From contig NZ_LAJA01000001.1 of NCBI RefSeq assembly GCF_000970675.1, positions 744,001-808,000 on the forward strand: 64,000 nt of DNA, written 5' to 3'. Of the stretch, positions 26,321-36,868 are shown piece by piece (the first letter of the stretch is position 1; each line of letters opens with the position of its first letter). The translations under genes were made by a program, and so were the position numbers. The DNA comes from Domibacillus tundrae. Lineage in GTDB: Bacteria; Bacillota; Bacilli; Bacillales; Domibacillaceae. The notes beneath the pieces were generated by a model, which worked only from the letters and a program-made list of their open reading frames with translations, did not search any database and was not told where the DNA came from.

Positions 26321-28600
26321 ATGCCTCTTCTTCATATGAGCATTGCTGCCCTTGCGGCGATTTTGTTCGCCGTACATGCATCGCAGCCTGTTGTAATGCT
26401 GCTTTTTATGACAGGAGGCATTTTGCTTTTTAAAGTTAATGTAAATACGCGAATGTGGATGATCGGCACTTTTTTTTTATTTTTCATGACCACGTCTATT
26501 CATGAATCAAGTCCCGAATCCGCTTTTACCGGTTTAGAAACGGAATGGACCGTTTCATTTACAGATGATTTGCGAATTGATGGAGACTGGTTGAATACAG
26601 GTGTGATAGAAATACCGTCCAAAGAGGCGCTTAGACTAACTTACCGCCTTCAATCAAAGGAAGAAAAAGAACTTCTGAACGAGAAGTTAGTGCCGGGCTT
26701 CACGTGCCGCATTCAGGCAGAAGCATCCCTTCCAAATGAAGCAAGAAATCCAGGGGAATTTAACTACCGTTCCTATTTGGCAGCAAGCCAGACTTTTTTT
26801 GTATTAACACCTAAAGAAATCTCTTTAGAGCATTGTGTGATGAATCATTCAATCCGTTATCTGCCTGCAGCGTGGCGTGTAGCTGCATTGACTCGGATTA
26901 AGGAGAACTTTCCGGCTCCGCTTTCTTTTGTGGCAGCCGCGCTGTTATTTGGTGACCGTTCATCCGGTTCAGAAGAGGTGACAGAAGACTATGAACGCCT
27001 TGGGATTGTACACATCTTATCCATCTCCGGACTGCATGTTACACTGTTGACAGGGCTTCTTTTTTACCTGTTGATCCGGATTGGAATAACCAGAGAACGC
27101 GCAAGGCTGATCCTTTTGGCTGCACTGCCTCTTTACGCACTGCTGGCAGGTGCTTCTCCACCAGTGATTCGTGCCTGCCTGATGACAGGGGCTATTTTAT
27201 TCACCGCTTCTAGCAATATAAAGCTGCAGGCATCTTCTGCACTTGGCGCTGCTTTTTTAATCATGACGCTTCTAAATCCGTATAGTGTATTTCAAGCTGG
27301 TTTTCAGCTTTCGTTTCTTGTCACCTTTGCGCTTGTTTTATCATCGGGCGTCATCTTAAAAAGGGCTCGGAATGCAATTGAATTATCATTGTCTGTCTCC
27401 ATTTTGTCACAGCTTGCGGCGCTGCCTGTGCTGCTCGTACACTTTGCAGAACTGTCGATTATTGCTCCTATAGCTAACCTCTTATTTGTACCGTTTTATT
27501 CACTCCTTATGCTGCCGCTCTTGCTCCTGTTATTTTTTCTTTCATTTTTTATTCCGATTGCTTTTTTCTCCAGTCTTGCCAATGGGCTTTTAATGAAAAT
27601 GGACAAGCTGGCCGCGGTCATGGCCGATGTTCCATTTGCTGTGATTGTGACGGGGCAGCCTGATATGAAAACAGCTGTTATTCTTGCCATAGCGTCAATT
27701 GGATCCTTTTTGCTTTGGGAAATCACAAAAAATGTGAAAAGCAGCCTTTTTGTTTGCAGCCTTCTGCTGTCGGGCATCATCTTGTCAAACCGTTATTCGT
27801 CAGAGGGGGAAGTCACATTTCTGGACGTCGGCCAGGGCGACAGCATTTTTATAAAATTGCCTCGTAATCAAGGGACATATTTGATTGATACCGGCGGCCG
27901 GGTGCCATTCGAAAAAGAAGAATGGACGGAGCGGCAAGGGGGCTTTTCGGTCGGGAAAGATACGATCGTTCCCTTTTTAAAAAGAAAAGGCATAACAAAG
28001 CTGGATAAGCTGATTATTACCCATGCGGATTTTGATCATGCCGGTGCAGCAGCGGAAGTGCTTGAGAAAATTCCTGCGAAAGAAATCATCATTTCGCCTG
28101 GATCAGGAGAAGGTGATGTGATGTCTGGTATCATCCGAACAGGGATAAAGGTTCGGGAAGGAGCGGAAGGAGAAAGCTGGGAGATAGAGGATGCGTTTTT
28201 TCAATTTTTAGCACCGAATGACCGGGAGTATGAAGGCAATGACGATTCACTCGTGCTATATGCAAAAATCGGCGGGAAAACGTGGCTGTTTACCGGCGAC
28301 CTGGAAGAAGAAGGGGAAAATGAGCTTATGAAACGATATAACCTTGATATTGACTGGCTGAAAGTCGGTCACCACGGAAGCAAAACATCTTCGTCGCCTC
28401 CATTTATCAAGGCGGTCAAACCTGAATTTGCGGTCATCTCAGCTGGTGTGAATAATCGCTACGGTCATCCCCATAAAGAAGTAACCGGCACACTGGCTAA
28501 AGAAGGTGTAAAGCTCTATCGTACAGATAAACAAGGAGCAATTACGTTCAAATTTGATGGGGAAAAGAGCGAGGTTAAAACAACCATTCCGTTCAAATAA
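26321..28600 (+). CDS. comEC: DNA channel protein ComEC
   Basis: Integral membrane protein of 759 residues that passes single-stranded DNA across the membrane during transformation. An N-terminal OB-type region follows two membrane segments, the central competence domain contains LGIVHILSISGLHVTLL and SPPVIRACLM, and the C-terminal metallo-beta-lactamase domain shows THADFDHAGAA and HHGSKTSSS. This domain may degrade the non-transported strand. Appears intact. Confidence 0.96.
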   Translation: MPLLHMSIAALAAILFAVHASQPVVMLLFMTGGILLFKVNVNTRMWMIGTFFLFFMTTSIHESSPESAFTGLETEWTVSFTDDLRIDGDWLNTGVIEIPSKEALRLTYRLQSKEEKELLNEKLVPGFTCRIQAEASLPNEARNPGEFNYRSYLAASQTFFVLTPKEISLEHCVMNHSIRYLPAAWRVAALTRIKENFPAPLSFVAAALLFGDRSSGSEEVTEDYERLGIVHILSISGLHVTLLTGLLFYLLIRIGITRERARLILLAALPLYALLAGASPPVIRACLMTGAILFTASSNIKLQASSALGAAFLIMTLLNPYSVFQAGFQLSFLVTFALVLSSGVILKRARNAIELSLSVSILSQLAALPVLLVHFAELSIIAPIANLLFVPFYSLLMLPLLLLLFFLSFFIPIAFFSSLANGLLMKMDKLAAVMADVPFAVIVTGQPDMKTAVILAIASIGSFLLWEITKNVKSSLFVCSLLLSGIILSNRYSSEGEVTFLDVGQGDSIFIKLPRNQGTYLIDTGGRVPFEKEEWTERQGGFSVGKDTIVPFLKRKGITKLDKLIITHADFDHAGAAAEVLEKIPAKEIIISPGSGEGDVMSGIIRTGIKVREGAEGESWEIEDAFFQFLAPNDREYEGNDDSLVLYAKIGGKTWLFTGDLEEEGENELMKRYNLDIDWLKVGHHGSKTSSSPPFIKAVKPEFAVISAGVNNRYGHPHKEVTGTLAKEGVKLYRTDKQGAITFKFDGEKSEVKTTIPFK

Positions 28601-28601
28601 A

Positions 28602-28634
28602 AAAATCCGCCTGCATGTGCAGGGCGGATTTTCC
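28602..28634. terminator. Bidirectional terminator between comEC and yqzM
   Basis: AAAATCCGCC...GGGCGGATTTT with an inner TGCA-TG-TGCA stem; A-rich on one side and T-rich on the other, serving both convergent genes. Confidence 0.9.
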
Positions 28635-28644
28635 TTTCGATGTA

Positions 28645-28776
28645 TCAGCCAACCAGCTGAATCACAGTGGCAAGAATGAACATCGTCGCAAAGAAACCGA
28701 ATGAAGCAATAAAGCCTACTCCGGAGTCTACTGCATCGTTACGTTTTGATTGGACATTTTTTTCGAAATCGTTCAT
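28645..28776 (-). CDS. yqzM: Small membrane protein YqzM
   Basis: A 43-residue protein: MNDFEKNVQSKRNDAVDSGV then GFIASFGFFATMFILATVIQ and LVG. It has a polar N-terminal half and one C-terminal membrane helix. It matches the well-conserved YqzM of Bacillus, whose function is unknown, also next to comEC. TAGGAGGGG precedes the ATG at 28776. Confidence 0.9.
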   Translation of the reverse strand: MNDFEKNVQSKRNDAVDSGVGFIASFGFFATMFILATVIQLVG

Positions 28777-28954
28777 AACTACCCCTCCTATTTCACTCTA
28801 AGTATAGACAATGAAAGCGGAAAAATCTAGACTATGCAGCGCATTTAAGAAAAAGTCGACACAGAATGTTCACATTTTAAAAAGAGTTGCTGCGCCTTGC
28901 GATTTGATGTTGTTTTTTCTAAAATGAAAACAGAAACAGAATGGAGTCGAGTGA

Positions 28955-29974
28955 ATGGATGTATTAAAAGAATTAAAAAGCGGTCGTTTTCGTTCCGTGT
29001 ATTTGCTGTACGGACCGGAGCAATATTTTATAGAACAAGCAAGGCAGCTGCTTATTAAAAGCGCATTGAACGGGGATAACATCGATCTAAATGTGACGTC
29101 ATTTGATATGACAGAAGTACCGGTAGATGCAGCCATTGAAGAAGCGGAAACACTGCCATTTCTCGGTGACCAAAAGCTTGTTTTCGTTCAAAATCCACTT
29201 TTTTTCACAGCGGAAAAAGTGAAAATTGAGCATGACGTAAAGAAATTGGAACAGTATTTAAATGATCCTGCCCCGTTTACAATTCTTGTTTTTCAAGGAA
29301 GATTTGAGAAATTGGATGAACGGAAAAAAATAACGAAACTGATAAAAAAGCAGGCGGGCGTGCTGGAAGCAAAACGTCCGGCTGAGCGAGAACTAGCGGG
29401 CTGGATTAAAAGCAAAGCAGCAGAAGAAGGGGCTGTAATAGAAGATTCAGCCATTCAGCAGCTTTTAGCGATTGCTGGTTTCCATTTATCAGTTCTGGCC
29501 ATGGAAATTGCTAAGCTCGCCCTTCATGCCGGCGAAGGGAATGAAATAACAGAAGAGCATGTGACGACATTAACGGCACGCACGCTTGAAAGTGATATTT
29601 TTCGTCTCGTTGACCGGATTGTGACAGGCCATTTGCAGGAAGCGCTCCGGATTTATTACGACTTGATTCGGCTGAATGAAGAGCCTTTGAAAATTTTAGC
29701 AGTCGTTGCCGGCCAGTTCAGGCTTATTTATCAAGTAAAAGAATTTACAAAAAAAGGGTATGGGCAGCAACAAGTAGCTGGCCAGCTGAAGGTGCATCCC
29801 TTTCGTGTAAAAATAGCTGCAGGACAGGCGCGTGCATTTTCTGAAAGCCAGCTTGCTGTGATTATGCAGCTGCTTGCAGAGAGCGATTACGAAATGAAAA
29901 GCAGCGGCATGGAAAAAAAAATGATTATTGAAATGTTTTTTTTCCGTCTGCAGACAATGATGAAGACAAAATAA
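28955..29974 (+). CDS. holA: DNA polymerase III delta subunit
   Basis: Clamp-loader delta subunit (YqeN) of 339 residues. N-terminal degenerate AAA+ domain with LLYGPEQYFIEQARQLL and the LPFLGDQKLVFVQNP segment that contacts the beta clamp. The C-terminal collar helices include FRLVDRIVTGHLQEAL. The gap before it (28777-28954) holds yqzM control sequence and nothing else clear. Confidence 0.94.
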   Translation: MDVLKELKSGRFRSVYLLYGPEQYFIEQARQLLIKSALNGDNIDLNVTSFDMTEVPVDAAIEEAETLPFLGDQKLVFVQNPLFFTAEKVKIEHDVKKLEQYLNDPAPFTILVFQGRFEKLDERKKITKLIKKQAGVLEAKRPAERELAGWIKSKAAEEGAVIEDSAIQQLLAIAGFHLSVLAMEIAKLALHAGEGNEITEEHVTTLTARTLESDIFRLVDRIVTGHLQEALRIYYDLIRLNEEPLKILAVVAGQFRLIYQVKEFTKKGYGQQQVAGQLKVHPFRVKIAAGQARAFSESQLAVIMQLLAESDYEMKSSGMEKKMIIEMFFFRLQTMMKTK

Positions 29975-30004
29975 AAAAAGTGTCCAGAATGGACACTTTT
30001 TTTA
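29974..30004. terminator. Bidirectional terminator between holA and rpsT
   Basis: AAAAAGTGTCCA (to 29986), loop GAA, TGGACACTTTTTT (29990 onwards). Works for both convergent genes. Confidence 0.93.
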
Positions 30005-30259
30005 TTAGTTAGCCAACTGTTTCATAAGACGGCTTTTTTGACGGTTCGCAGCGTTTTTGTGGATAAGGCCTTTTGCTGCAGCTTTATCTAGTTTGCTGAC
30101 TGCTTGTACAAGCAGTTCTTTTGCGTTTTCGTCATTATTAGCAGCTGCTGTTTCGAACTTTTTCACTGCGCTGCGCATAGCTGATTTAGCTTGCGTGTTG
30201 CGTGCTGAACGAATTTGAGCAGTTTTTGTGCGTTTGATGGCAGATTTAATATTTGGCAT
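30005..30259 (-). CDS. rpsT: Ribosomal protein S20
   Basis: Small basic 30S protein of 84 residues, [20 protein letters not shown] start and [15 protein letters not shown] end, typical S20. TAGGAGGTGAC precedes the start. It is read opposite to its neighbours. The 181-bp gap to gpr contains promoter-like AT-rich sequence in both directions that I cannot assign. Confidence 0.98.
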   Translation of the reverse strand: MPNIKSAIKRTKTAQIRSARNTQAKSAMRSAVKKFETAAANNDENAKELLVQAVSKLDKAAAKGLIHKNAANRQKSRLMKQLAN

Positions 30260-30440
30260 TTACTGTCACCTCCTAAAAATGGATCGAACTTTTATTCGTA
30301 CCCGATTATCAATCATTATTGAATTAAACAACAAGAAGTATTTTAGCAAAGGAATAAAAGAAATGCAATAGGAATCGGGTGTAAAGGAATAAACTTTTAC
30401 ACTCATGGGCAAACTGTGAAAAAAATGGAGGGTCAAACGA

Positions 30441-31442
30441 ATGAAAAAATGGTCGCCTCGCACCGATTTAGCACTGGAGTCCGCTTTAATTGCCGAACAG
30501 CAAAATGGCGGTAAAGTTGAAGGAATCACATTAAAAGAAGAAGAAAAAGAAGAAACTAAAGTGACGACAGTCGAAATCACAGAAGGAGCAGAGAGGATAA
30601 CCGGAAGAAAAGCGGGACATTATGTAACAATCGAATCCGCTGACTTGCGTAAATCGGATTCATCGCGCCATGCGGCGATCAGCCGGGTTGTCGCAGAAGA
30701 AATCCGTTTATTTGTACAAGGAGCCGGACTGTCACAGAATGCATCTTGTTTAATTGCCGGACTCGGGAATGAGCTTATTACACCTGATTCACTTGGGCCG
30801 CGTGTGACAGACCGCCTCATTGTCACCAATCATTTATTCAAGCTGCACCCCGAACACGTTCAAAACGGATATCGTCCTGTCAGTGCGATTTCTCCTGGAG
30901 TTATGGGCATGACTGGAATTGAAACGGGAGATATTTTGCTCGGACTGATCGAACGCGAGAAGCCGGATTTCCTAATTGTCATTGATGCGCTCGCGTCCCG
31001 TTCGATTGAACGGCTGAACGCGACTATTCAAATGACTGATGCCGGCATACAGCCAGGTGCAGGTATTGGAAACAGGCGAAAAGAAATTAGCCGCCATACA
31101 GCAGGTATTCCTGTCATTGCGATCGGTATTCCAACGGTTATTGATGCGGTGACGGTCACACGTGATGCTATAGAAATGGTCATGAAGCATTTACAAGAAA
31201 AAAGCGGCCGGGAGGATGACAGTTGGAAACGGTCGTTTTTAGGAAATATCGGACTGCTCGATGAAAATGAAAAACATCAATTGATTAATGATGTTTTAAC
31301 ACCAGCCGGCTTAAATATGATCGTGACGCCAAAAGAAGCTGATTTGTTTATTCATGGAGCAGCAGCGATTATTTCGAGCGCATTGAACGAGGCGCTTCAT
31401 GATAGGCCGCCGGAAGAAACACGCTCTTTTTTTGCAGGCTGA
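30441..31442 (+). CDS. gpr: Spore protease GPR (SASP-degrading)
   Basis: Germination protease of 333 residues that degrades small acid-soluble spore proteins. N-terminal MKKWSPRTDLALE is the family start including the autocleaved pro-peptide region. The aspartates of the proposed active site are visible in PDSLGPRVTDR (about 116 and 124) and IDALASRS (about 182). It is shorter than the 368-residue B. subtilis protein but its core is complete. Expected to be forespore expressed (sigma-G); I could not place a convincing promoter. Confidence 0.93.
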   Translation: MKKWSPRTDLALESALIAEQQNGGKVEGITLKEEEKEETKVTTVEITEGAERITGRKAGHYVTIESADLRKSDSSRHAAISRVVAEEIRLFVQGAGLSQNASCLIAGLGNELITPDSLGPRVTDRLIVTNHLFKLHPEHVQNGYRPVSAISPGVMGMTGIETGDILLGLIEREKPDFLIVIDALASRSIERLNATIQMTDAGIQPGAGIGNRRKEISRHTAGIPVIAIGIPTVIDAVTVTRDAIEMVMKHLQEKSGREDDSWKRSFLGNIGLLDENEKHQLINDVLTPAGLNMIVTPKEADLFIHGAAAIISSALNEALHDRPPEETRSFFAG

Positions 31443-31463
31443 AATCATGGTCTGCTTTTTTTA
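31433..31463 (+). terminator. Terminator of gpr
   Basis: TGCAGGC pairs with GTCTGC (one G-U) around an AT-rich loop, then T6. It overlaps the gpr stop codon. Confidence 0.65.
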
Positions 31464-31502
31464 TTTTGTGCATAAGGTAAAAGGACAAGAGTTAAAAAGG
31501 GG

Positions 31503-32597
31503 ATGGCGACGATCCTTTTGCACAAAAAAAAGCAGACACCATTTTGGCTTGTTCCGGCTTATGCCTGTTTAGTTGTTATGCCGCTTTGGACAGCGGGATT
31601 TTTAACGGTGATGCCGTTTTCTTATCACTTTACTTCTGAATCCATGAGCCGGGCAGCGGCAGAAATTCCAGCCGCTTCTTTTTATGAGCTTCTTCACATT
31701 GAAAATCATGCATTCCGTTCTGTTATGGAACCGGAGCAAAGCACTATCGGATGGGTAGATGCTGCTTTTCAGTCCGCTGCCGGCATTAGTTTGCGTGATC
31801 CGCGGACGTTTCTTGGAAAAGAGCTGCCGGGCTTTTCGATTTATGACGGCCAAATTTTAATTGCCGGGGAAGGAACCGATTATACAACGATGCCGGTCGA
31901 ATCAAATGAACCGGATGATCTCCCGGTTCCACAAGCGCCGGATGCAGGGCCGAACGAGCCGGATACCGATACGCCGGCAATAGAAGAAAAAGAGGTTCTT
32001 CTCTATTTCACTCACACGTCTGAGTCATTTACACCGAAAAATGGACAAGACCCTGTTAATATTACAGAAGTGGGAACGATGATTGCGGAAAATTTAGAAT
32101 CAAAAGGGATAGGTGTTTCGATAAATAAAACAAATATTGGCGCGCTGCTCAACAAAAAAGGAAAAAAATACAGCGCTTCGTATGAAGAATCACGGGCGGT
32201 CGTGGCTGCTGTTCAAAAAGGTGAGCCGACTTTATCCTATCTGGTCGACATTCATCGTGATTCACAAGGAAAATCAATTACAACAACCGAAATAAACGGG
32301 CAAATGATGGCGAAAACCGTTTTTGTCGTTGGTGGTGAGCATCCTGGATACGAAGAGAATGCCCGGTTTGCCTCAGCGCTCCACAAGCTTTTTGAACAAT
32401 ATTATCCCGGTCTTTCGCGTGGCGTTATCGTTAAATCCGGCAGTCAGACGAACGGGAAATTTAATCAGGATCTATCAAATCGAGCGATGCTCATTGAAAT
32501 GGGCGGCATTGAAAATACTCGTGAAGAACTCGAACGGAGCGCGGCTGCTTTTGCCGATGTATTGGCCCGTTTTGTCAAATCGGAACAAAATGAATAG
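31503..32597 (+). CDS. spoIIP: Stage II sporulation protein P
   Basis: Peptidoglycan amidase/endopeptidase of 364 residues, part of the SpoIID-SpoIIM-SpoIIP engulfment machine. One membrane anchor at about 16-38, a linker with proline and acidic residues near 130-155, then the catalytic domain with LYFTHTSESF, VDIHRDSQGK and EMGGIENTREE, which provide the zinc ligands and catalytic glutamate. ATG at 31503 follows AAAAGGGG. Confidence 0.95.
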   Translation: MATILLHKKKQTPFWLVPAYACLVVMPLWTAGFLTVMPFSYHFTSESMSRAAAEIPAASFYELLHIENHAFRSVMEPEQSTIGWVDAAFQSAAGISLRDPRTFLGKELPGFSIYDGQILIAGEGTDYTTMPVESNEPDDLPVPQAPDAGPNEPDTDTPAIEEKEVLLYFTHTSESFTPKNGQDPVNITEVGTMIAENLESKGIGVSINKTNIGALLNKKGKKYSASYEESRAVVAAVQKGEPTLSYLVDIHRDSQGKSITTTEINGQMMAKTVFVVGGEHPGYEENARFASALHKLFEQYYPGLSRGVIVKSGSQTNGKFNQDLSNRAMLIEMGGIENTREELERSAAAFADVLARFVKSEQNE

Positions 32598-32616
32598 TCT
32601 GTTCGTTCAATGTTCG

Positions 32617-32645
32617 TTGTCAATTGCATAGTGCGCTGATATAAT
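32617..32645 (+). promoter_or_regulatory. Sigma-A promoter of lepA
   Basis: TTGTCA (32617-32622), 17-bp spacer, TATAAT (32640-32645), 43 bp upstream of the lepA start. Confidence 0.88.
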
Positions 32646-32687
32646 CACAATAGTATATATGTGCCGATAACAGGAGTGAACATTGAC

Positions 32688-34517
32688 ATGAACAACAACG
32701 ACCGACTAGAACGGCAAGAGCGTATTCGTAATTTCTCGATCATTGCCCACATTGATCACGGGAAATCAACGCTCGCAGACCGTATTTTAGAGCAAACGAA
32801 AGCATTGACTGCACGTGAAATGAAAAGCCAGCTTCTTGATTCAATGGATCTTGAACGGGAGCGGGGCATTACGATTAAATTAAATGCTGTGCAGCTGAAT
32901 TACACAGCAAAAGACGGACAGGAATATATTTTTCATTTGATTGATACACCAGGACACGTCGATTTTACGTATGAAGTATCAAGAAGCCTCGCTGCATGCG
33001 AAGGGGCGATTCTTGTTGTGGACGCGGCGCAGGGCATTGAAGCGCAGACGCTTGCAAACGTCTATTTGGCCCTTGATAACGACCTTGAAATCTTGCCAGT
33101 AATCAACAAAATTGATTTGCCGGCCGCAGAACCGGAGCGTGTCCGGAAAGAAGTAGAAGATGTCATCGGCATTGATGCTTCAGAAGCGGTGCTCGCTTCC
33201 GCCAAAGCCGGTATCGGCATCGAAGACATTTTGGAACAGATCGTTGAAAAAGTGCCGGCGCCGACGGGGGATCCGGATAGTCCGCTCAAAGCCCTGATTT
33301 TCGACTCGATCTATGATGCGTACCGTGGCATCATAGCCTATATCCGCGTTGTGGATGGCACGGTCAAAGTCGGCGATAAAGTGAAAATGATGGCGACCGG
33401 GAAAGAATTTGAAGTGACTGAAATTGGTGTTTTCACACCGAAAACAACGCAGCGCAAAGAATTAACAGTAGGCGATGTTGGCTACCTGGCCGCTGCGATT
33501 AAAAATGTCGGTGATACGCAGGTTGGTGATACGATCACATCGGCAAAAAACGGGGCAACAGAAGCGCTTGCCGGTTACCGAAAACTCAATCCAATGGTAT
33601 ATTGCGGTCTTTATCCGATTGATGCCTCTAAATACAATGATTTACGTGACGCACTTGAAAAGCTTGAATTAAATGATTCTGCCCTTCAATACGAACCGGA
33701 AACATCACAGGCACTCGGATTCGGTTTCCGCGGTGGTTTCCTCGGTCTTTTGCATATGGAAATTATTCAGGAGCGGATTGAACGTGAATTTAAAATTGAT
33801 TTGATTACAACAGCACCGAGCGTTATTTATCAAGTGACGATGACAGATGGGGAAGAACTTCGCATTGATAACCCGTCTGATATGCCGGATCCGCAAAAAA
33901 TTGCTCGCGTGGAAGAACCATACGTTAAAGCATCCATTATTGTCCCTAATGATTTTGTCGGCACCGTGATGGAACTGGCGCAAGGTAAACGTGGTATCTT
34001 TATCGATATGCAGTACCTTGATACGAACCGTGTCAGCGTTGTTTATGAAATGCCGCTGTCTGAAATCGTCTATGATTTCTTTGATCAGCTGAAATCAGGC
34101 ACGAAAGGCTACGCATCATTTGATTATGAGCTGATCGGCTACAAAGAGTCGAAACTGGTGAAAATGGACATCCTTCTTAATGCAGAAAACGTTGATGCTC
34201 TCAGCTTTATCGTTCACCGTGATTTTGCGTACGAACGTGGAAAAATCATCGTTGAAAAGCTGAAAGAGCTTATTCCGCGCCAACAGTTCGAAGTGCCGAT
34301 TCAAGCAGCGATCGGCAACAAAATTGTTGCCCGGTCTACCATTAAAGCGATGCGTAAAAACGTGTTGGCTAAATGTTACGGCGGAGACATTTCCCGGAAA
34401 CGAAAACTGCTCGAAAAGCAAAAAGAAGGAAAAAAACGCATGAAGCAGGTCGGCTCAGTCGAAGTACCGCAAGAAGCGTTTATGGCTGTATTAAAAATGG
34501 ACGATCAAACGAAATAA
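32688..34517 (+). CDS. lepA: Elongation factor 4 (LepA)
   Basis: Ribosomal GTPase of 609 residues. G1 [10 protein letters not shown]2 RGITIK, G3 DTPGHVD and G4 NKIDL are present, and the LepA-specific C-terminal domain ends [23 protein letters not shown] at 32688 matches the family start better than the upstream GTG at 32661. AGGAGTG precedes it. Hairpin terminator after the stop. Confidence 0.98.
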   Translation: MNNNDRLERQERIRNFSIIAHIDHGKSTLADRILEQTKALTAREMKSQLLDSMDLERERGITIKLNAVQLNYTAKDGQEYIFHLIDTPGHVDFTYEVSRSLAACEGAILVVDAAQGIEAQTLANVYLALDNDLEILPVINKIDLPAAEPERVRKEVEDVIGIDASEAVLASAKAGIGIEDILEQIVEKVPAPTGDPDSPLKALIFDSIYDAYRGIIAYIRVVDGTVKVGDKVKMMATGKEFEVTEIGVFTPKTTQRKELTVGDVGYLAAAIKNVGDTQVGDTITSAKNGATEALAGYRKLNPMVYCGLYPIDASKYNDLRDALEKLELNDSALQYEPETSQALGFGFRGGFLGLLHMEIIQERIEREFKIDLITTAPSVIYQVTMTDGEELRIDNPSDMPDPQKIARVEEPYVKASIIVPNDFVGTVMELAQGKRGIFIDMQYLDTNRVSVVYEMPLSEIVYDFFDQLKSGTKGYASFDYELIGYKESKLVKMDILLNAENVDALSFIVHRDFAYERGKIIVEKLKELIPRQQFEVPIQAAIGNKIVARSTIKAMRKNVLAKCYGGDISRKRKLLEKQKEGKKRMKQVGSVEVPQEAFMAVLKMDDQTK

Positions 34518-34521
34518 CAAG

Positions 34522-34551
34522 AAGGTGTCCGATCCCGGGCACCTTTCCTTT
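34522..34551 (+). terminator. Terminator after lepA
   Basis: AAGGTGTCC (34522-34530), loop GATCCC, GGGCACCTT (34537-34545), then TCCTTT. The T run is short. Confidence 0.65.
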
Positions 34552-34575
34552 GTGTATTAGAAAGGCGTGAACAGA

Positions 34576-35700
34576 ATGACGAAAGCCGCTTACATTCATA
34601 TTCCTTTTTGCCATCACATTTGCCATTACTGTGATTTTAATAAAGTATTTATGAAAAATCAGCCGGTGGAGCAATATTTGAACTGCCTAGACCGAGAAAT
34701 GAGCATGGCGGCATTTGTTACAGGTTATAAAACAATTTTTGTCGGCGGTGGCACGCCGACGTCACTCAATGCGCAGCAGCTGTTCTTTTTAGTAGACTCC
34801 ATTCACAACAGGCTTCCCCTGCTGCCGGATGCGGAATATACTTTTGAAGCAAATCCGGGTGATTTAACACCGGAGAAATTGCGTATCTTAAAAGAAGGAG
34901 GCGTCAATCGGCTTAGCATTGGCGTGCAGTCATTCAATGATGCCCACTTAAAACGGATTGGCCGCACTCATACAAAAGAAGACGTTTTACGAACCGTTCG
35001 TGACGCGGAAAAAGCCGGCTTTGATAACTTGAGCATTGATTTAATTTACGGTTTGCCAGAGCAGACGGTGGAGGACGCAGCTGATACTGTTAAGCAGGCA
35101 CTTGGACTTGGTTTGCCGCACTATTCAGCTTATTCATTGATTATTGAACCCAAAACGGTTTTTTATAATTTAATGGCGAAAGGAAAACTGCCGCTTCCAA
35201 AAGAAGAATCCGAAGCAGATATGTACGAAGCAGTCATGCGGGAAATGGCTGCAGGCGGGCTTAATCAATATGAAATCAGCAATTTCGCCCGTCCAGGGTT
35301 TGAAAGCCTGCATAATTTAACGTATTGGAACAACGATGAATATTATGGGTTCGGCGCCGGTGCTCATGGGTATGTAAATGGAGAACGATATGCAAACTTT
35401 GGTCCATTAAAAAAATATATGGAGCCGATTGAACGTGCACGGTGGCCGCGTATAACAAACCAAAAAGTGACGAAACGAGAACAGATGGAAGAAGAAATGT
35501 TTCTCGGCCTTCGAAAAATGGAGGGCGTGTCCATTTCATCATTTGAAAGTAAATACAGCGAAAATCCGCTTCGCTTTTTTCATGAAGCAATCACAGACAT
35601 GACAGATCGGGGGCTGCTTGAAATAAAAGCTAATTCAATTCGTCTGACCCATAGCGGAAAGTTTTTAGGCAATGAGGTCTTTCAATCTTTTTTAATTTAG
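34576..35700 (+). CDS. hemW: Heme chaperone HemW (radical SAM, HemN-like)
   Basis: Radical SAM protein of 374 residues. The Fe-S cluster motif CHHICHYC is near residues 14-21, followed by FVGGGTPTSL and GGVNRLSIGVQSFND. It lacks the extra N-terminal residue pattern of true HemN; proteins of this type (YqeR) are heme-binding chaperones. ATG at 34576 is preferred; GTG at 34567 is in frame. Confidence 0.93.
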   Translation: MTKAAYIHIPFCHHICHYCDFNKVFMKNQPVEQYLNCLDREMSMAAFVTGYKTIFVGGGTPTSLNAQQLFFLVDSIHNRLPLLPDAEYTFEANPGDLTPEKLRILKEGGVNRLSIGVQSFNDAHLKRIGRTHTKEDVLRTVRDAEKAGFDNLSIDLIYGLPEQTVEDAADTVKQALGLGLPHYSAYSLIIEPKTVFYNLMAKGKLPLPKEESEADMYEAVMREMAAGGLNQYEISNFARPGFESLHNLTYWNNDEYYGFGAGAHGYVNGERYANFGPLKKYMEPIERARWPRITNQKVTKREQMEEEMFLGLRKMEGVSISSFESKYSENPLRFFHEAITDMTDRGLLEIKANSIRLTHSGKFLGNEVFQSFLI

Positions 35701-35721
35701 TCGAAAATATGAGCGTACTCG

Positions 35722-35750
35722 TTGACAGACAACCAGGATTTTGATAATTT
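35722..35750 (+). promoter_or_regulatory. Sigma-A promoter of hrcA-grpE-dnaK
   Basis: TTGACA (35722-35727) with TAATTT at 17-bp spacing, or GATAAT at 15 bp. Lies just ahead of the CIRCE element, as in B. subtilis. Confidence 0.6.
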
Positions 35751-35760
35751 AAATGTAGAT

Positions 35761-35787
35761 TTAGCACTCGAACATAAAGAGTGCTAA
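35761..35787 (+). promoter_or_regulatory. CIRCE operator
   Basis: Exact TTAGCACTC-N9-GAGTGCTAA, the HrcA binding site. It overlaps the likely transcript start and the leader of hrcA, giving autoregulated heat-shock control. Confidence 0.99.
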
Positions 35788-35801
35788 CAGAGGTGATGAA
35801 T

Positions 35802-36836
35802 GTGCTGACAGACCGCCAACTTTTCATCTTGCAAATTATAATTGATGACTTTATTCGTTCGGCTCAGCCAGTCGGGTCACGCAACCTTGCTAAAAAAGAC
35901 GACGTTTCATACAGTCCCGCTACAATTCGAAATGAAATGGCAGATCTTGAAGAGATGGGGTTTTTAGAAAAAACGCATACGTCATCCGGACGTGTCCCAT
36001 CTGAAAAAGGATACAGATATTATGTGGATCATTTGCTGTCGCCCGGGTCACTTCGACGCAGCGAACGGACGGCGATTCATTCTATTTTTGCTGACAGGCA
36101 GGAAGGGCTTGAAAAAGCCGTTCAAAATGCCGCGACAATTTTATCGGAGCTGACCAGCTATACATCGATCGTTCTTGGTCCAAGATTTAATGACCACAAA
36201 GTTAGGAATTTGCAGATTATTCCAATTGATACTCGGTCGGCTGTAGCCATTATTGTGACCGATACGGGGCACGTTGAAAACAGGATTTTTTCATTGCCGG
36301 AAGGAATTGAACCGGAGGACATTGAAAAAATGGTCAATATTTTAAATGATCGACTGACCGGTGTTCCACTGTCGGAGCTTCGGCAAAAAATTTACAAAGA
36401 AACAACGGAATTAATGAGGCGTCATCTTCACAATTACGAAGCGGTGCTGCATATGTTTGCGGAAGCATCTGCGGGTTCGCCGATTGGCAAGCTGTTTATC
36501 GGAGGCAAAACAAATATCTTCAATCAGCCGGAATTTCGTGATGTGGAAAAAGTGCGTCTTGTCATGGACATGATGGAAAAAGAACATGATATGTATGAGT
36601 TGATCCGTCCGACTGAATCCGGTGTGCAAGTTAAAATCGGTACGGAAAATGCAGAGCAGGCAATGGAAGACTGCAGTTTAATTACGGCGTCCTATTCTGT
36701 CGGCAATGAACCGGTTGGTACTATTGCCATTCTCGGTCCGAAACGAATGGAGTATTCTCGTGTCATTACACTTGTTGATTTTTTAAGTCATGACATGACT
36801 AATGTACTGACACGTCTTTACAATACGCGAACTTAA
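35802..36836 (+). CDS. hrcA: Heat-inducible transcription repressor HrcA
   Basis: CIRCE-binding repressor of 344 residues. The N-terminal winged helix shows [20 protein letters not shown] and [20 protein letters not shown]. The C-terminal domain contains the GAF-like region. GTG at 35802 gives the family start MLTDRQ and is well placed after AGGTGAT; the open frame extends to 35781 without support. Confidence 0.97.
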   Translation: MLTDRQLFILQIIIDDFIRSAQPVGSRNLAKKDDVSYSPATIRNEMADLEEMGFLEKTHTSSGRVPSEKGYRYYVDHLLSPGSLRRSERTAIHSIFADRQEGLEKAVQNAATILSELTSYTSIVLGPRFNDHKVRNLQIIPIDTRSAVAIIVTDTGHVENRIFSLPEGIEPEDIEKMVNILNDRLTGVPLSELRQKIYKETTELMRRHLHNYEAVLHMFAEASAGSPIGKLFIGGKTNIFNQPEFRDVEKVRLVMDMMEKEHDMYELIRPTESGVQVKIGTENAEQAMEDCSLITASYSVGNEPVGTIAILGPKRMEYSRVITLVDFLSHDMTNVLTRLYNTRT

Positions 36837-36868
36837 ATTGATGACTAGAAATGTTGGAGGTGGCATCA

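Noticed and set aside
30290-30440. Sigma-G promoter for gpr
   Set aside because: GAATA-like and CAT-like boxes exist but neither pair has correct spacing and sequence together.
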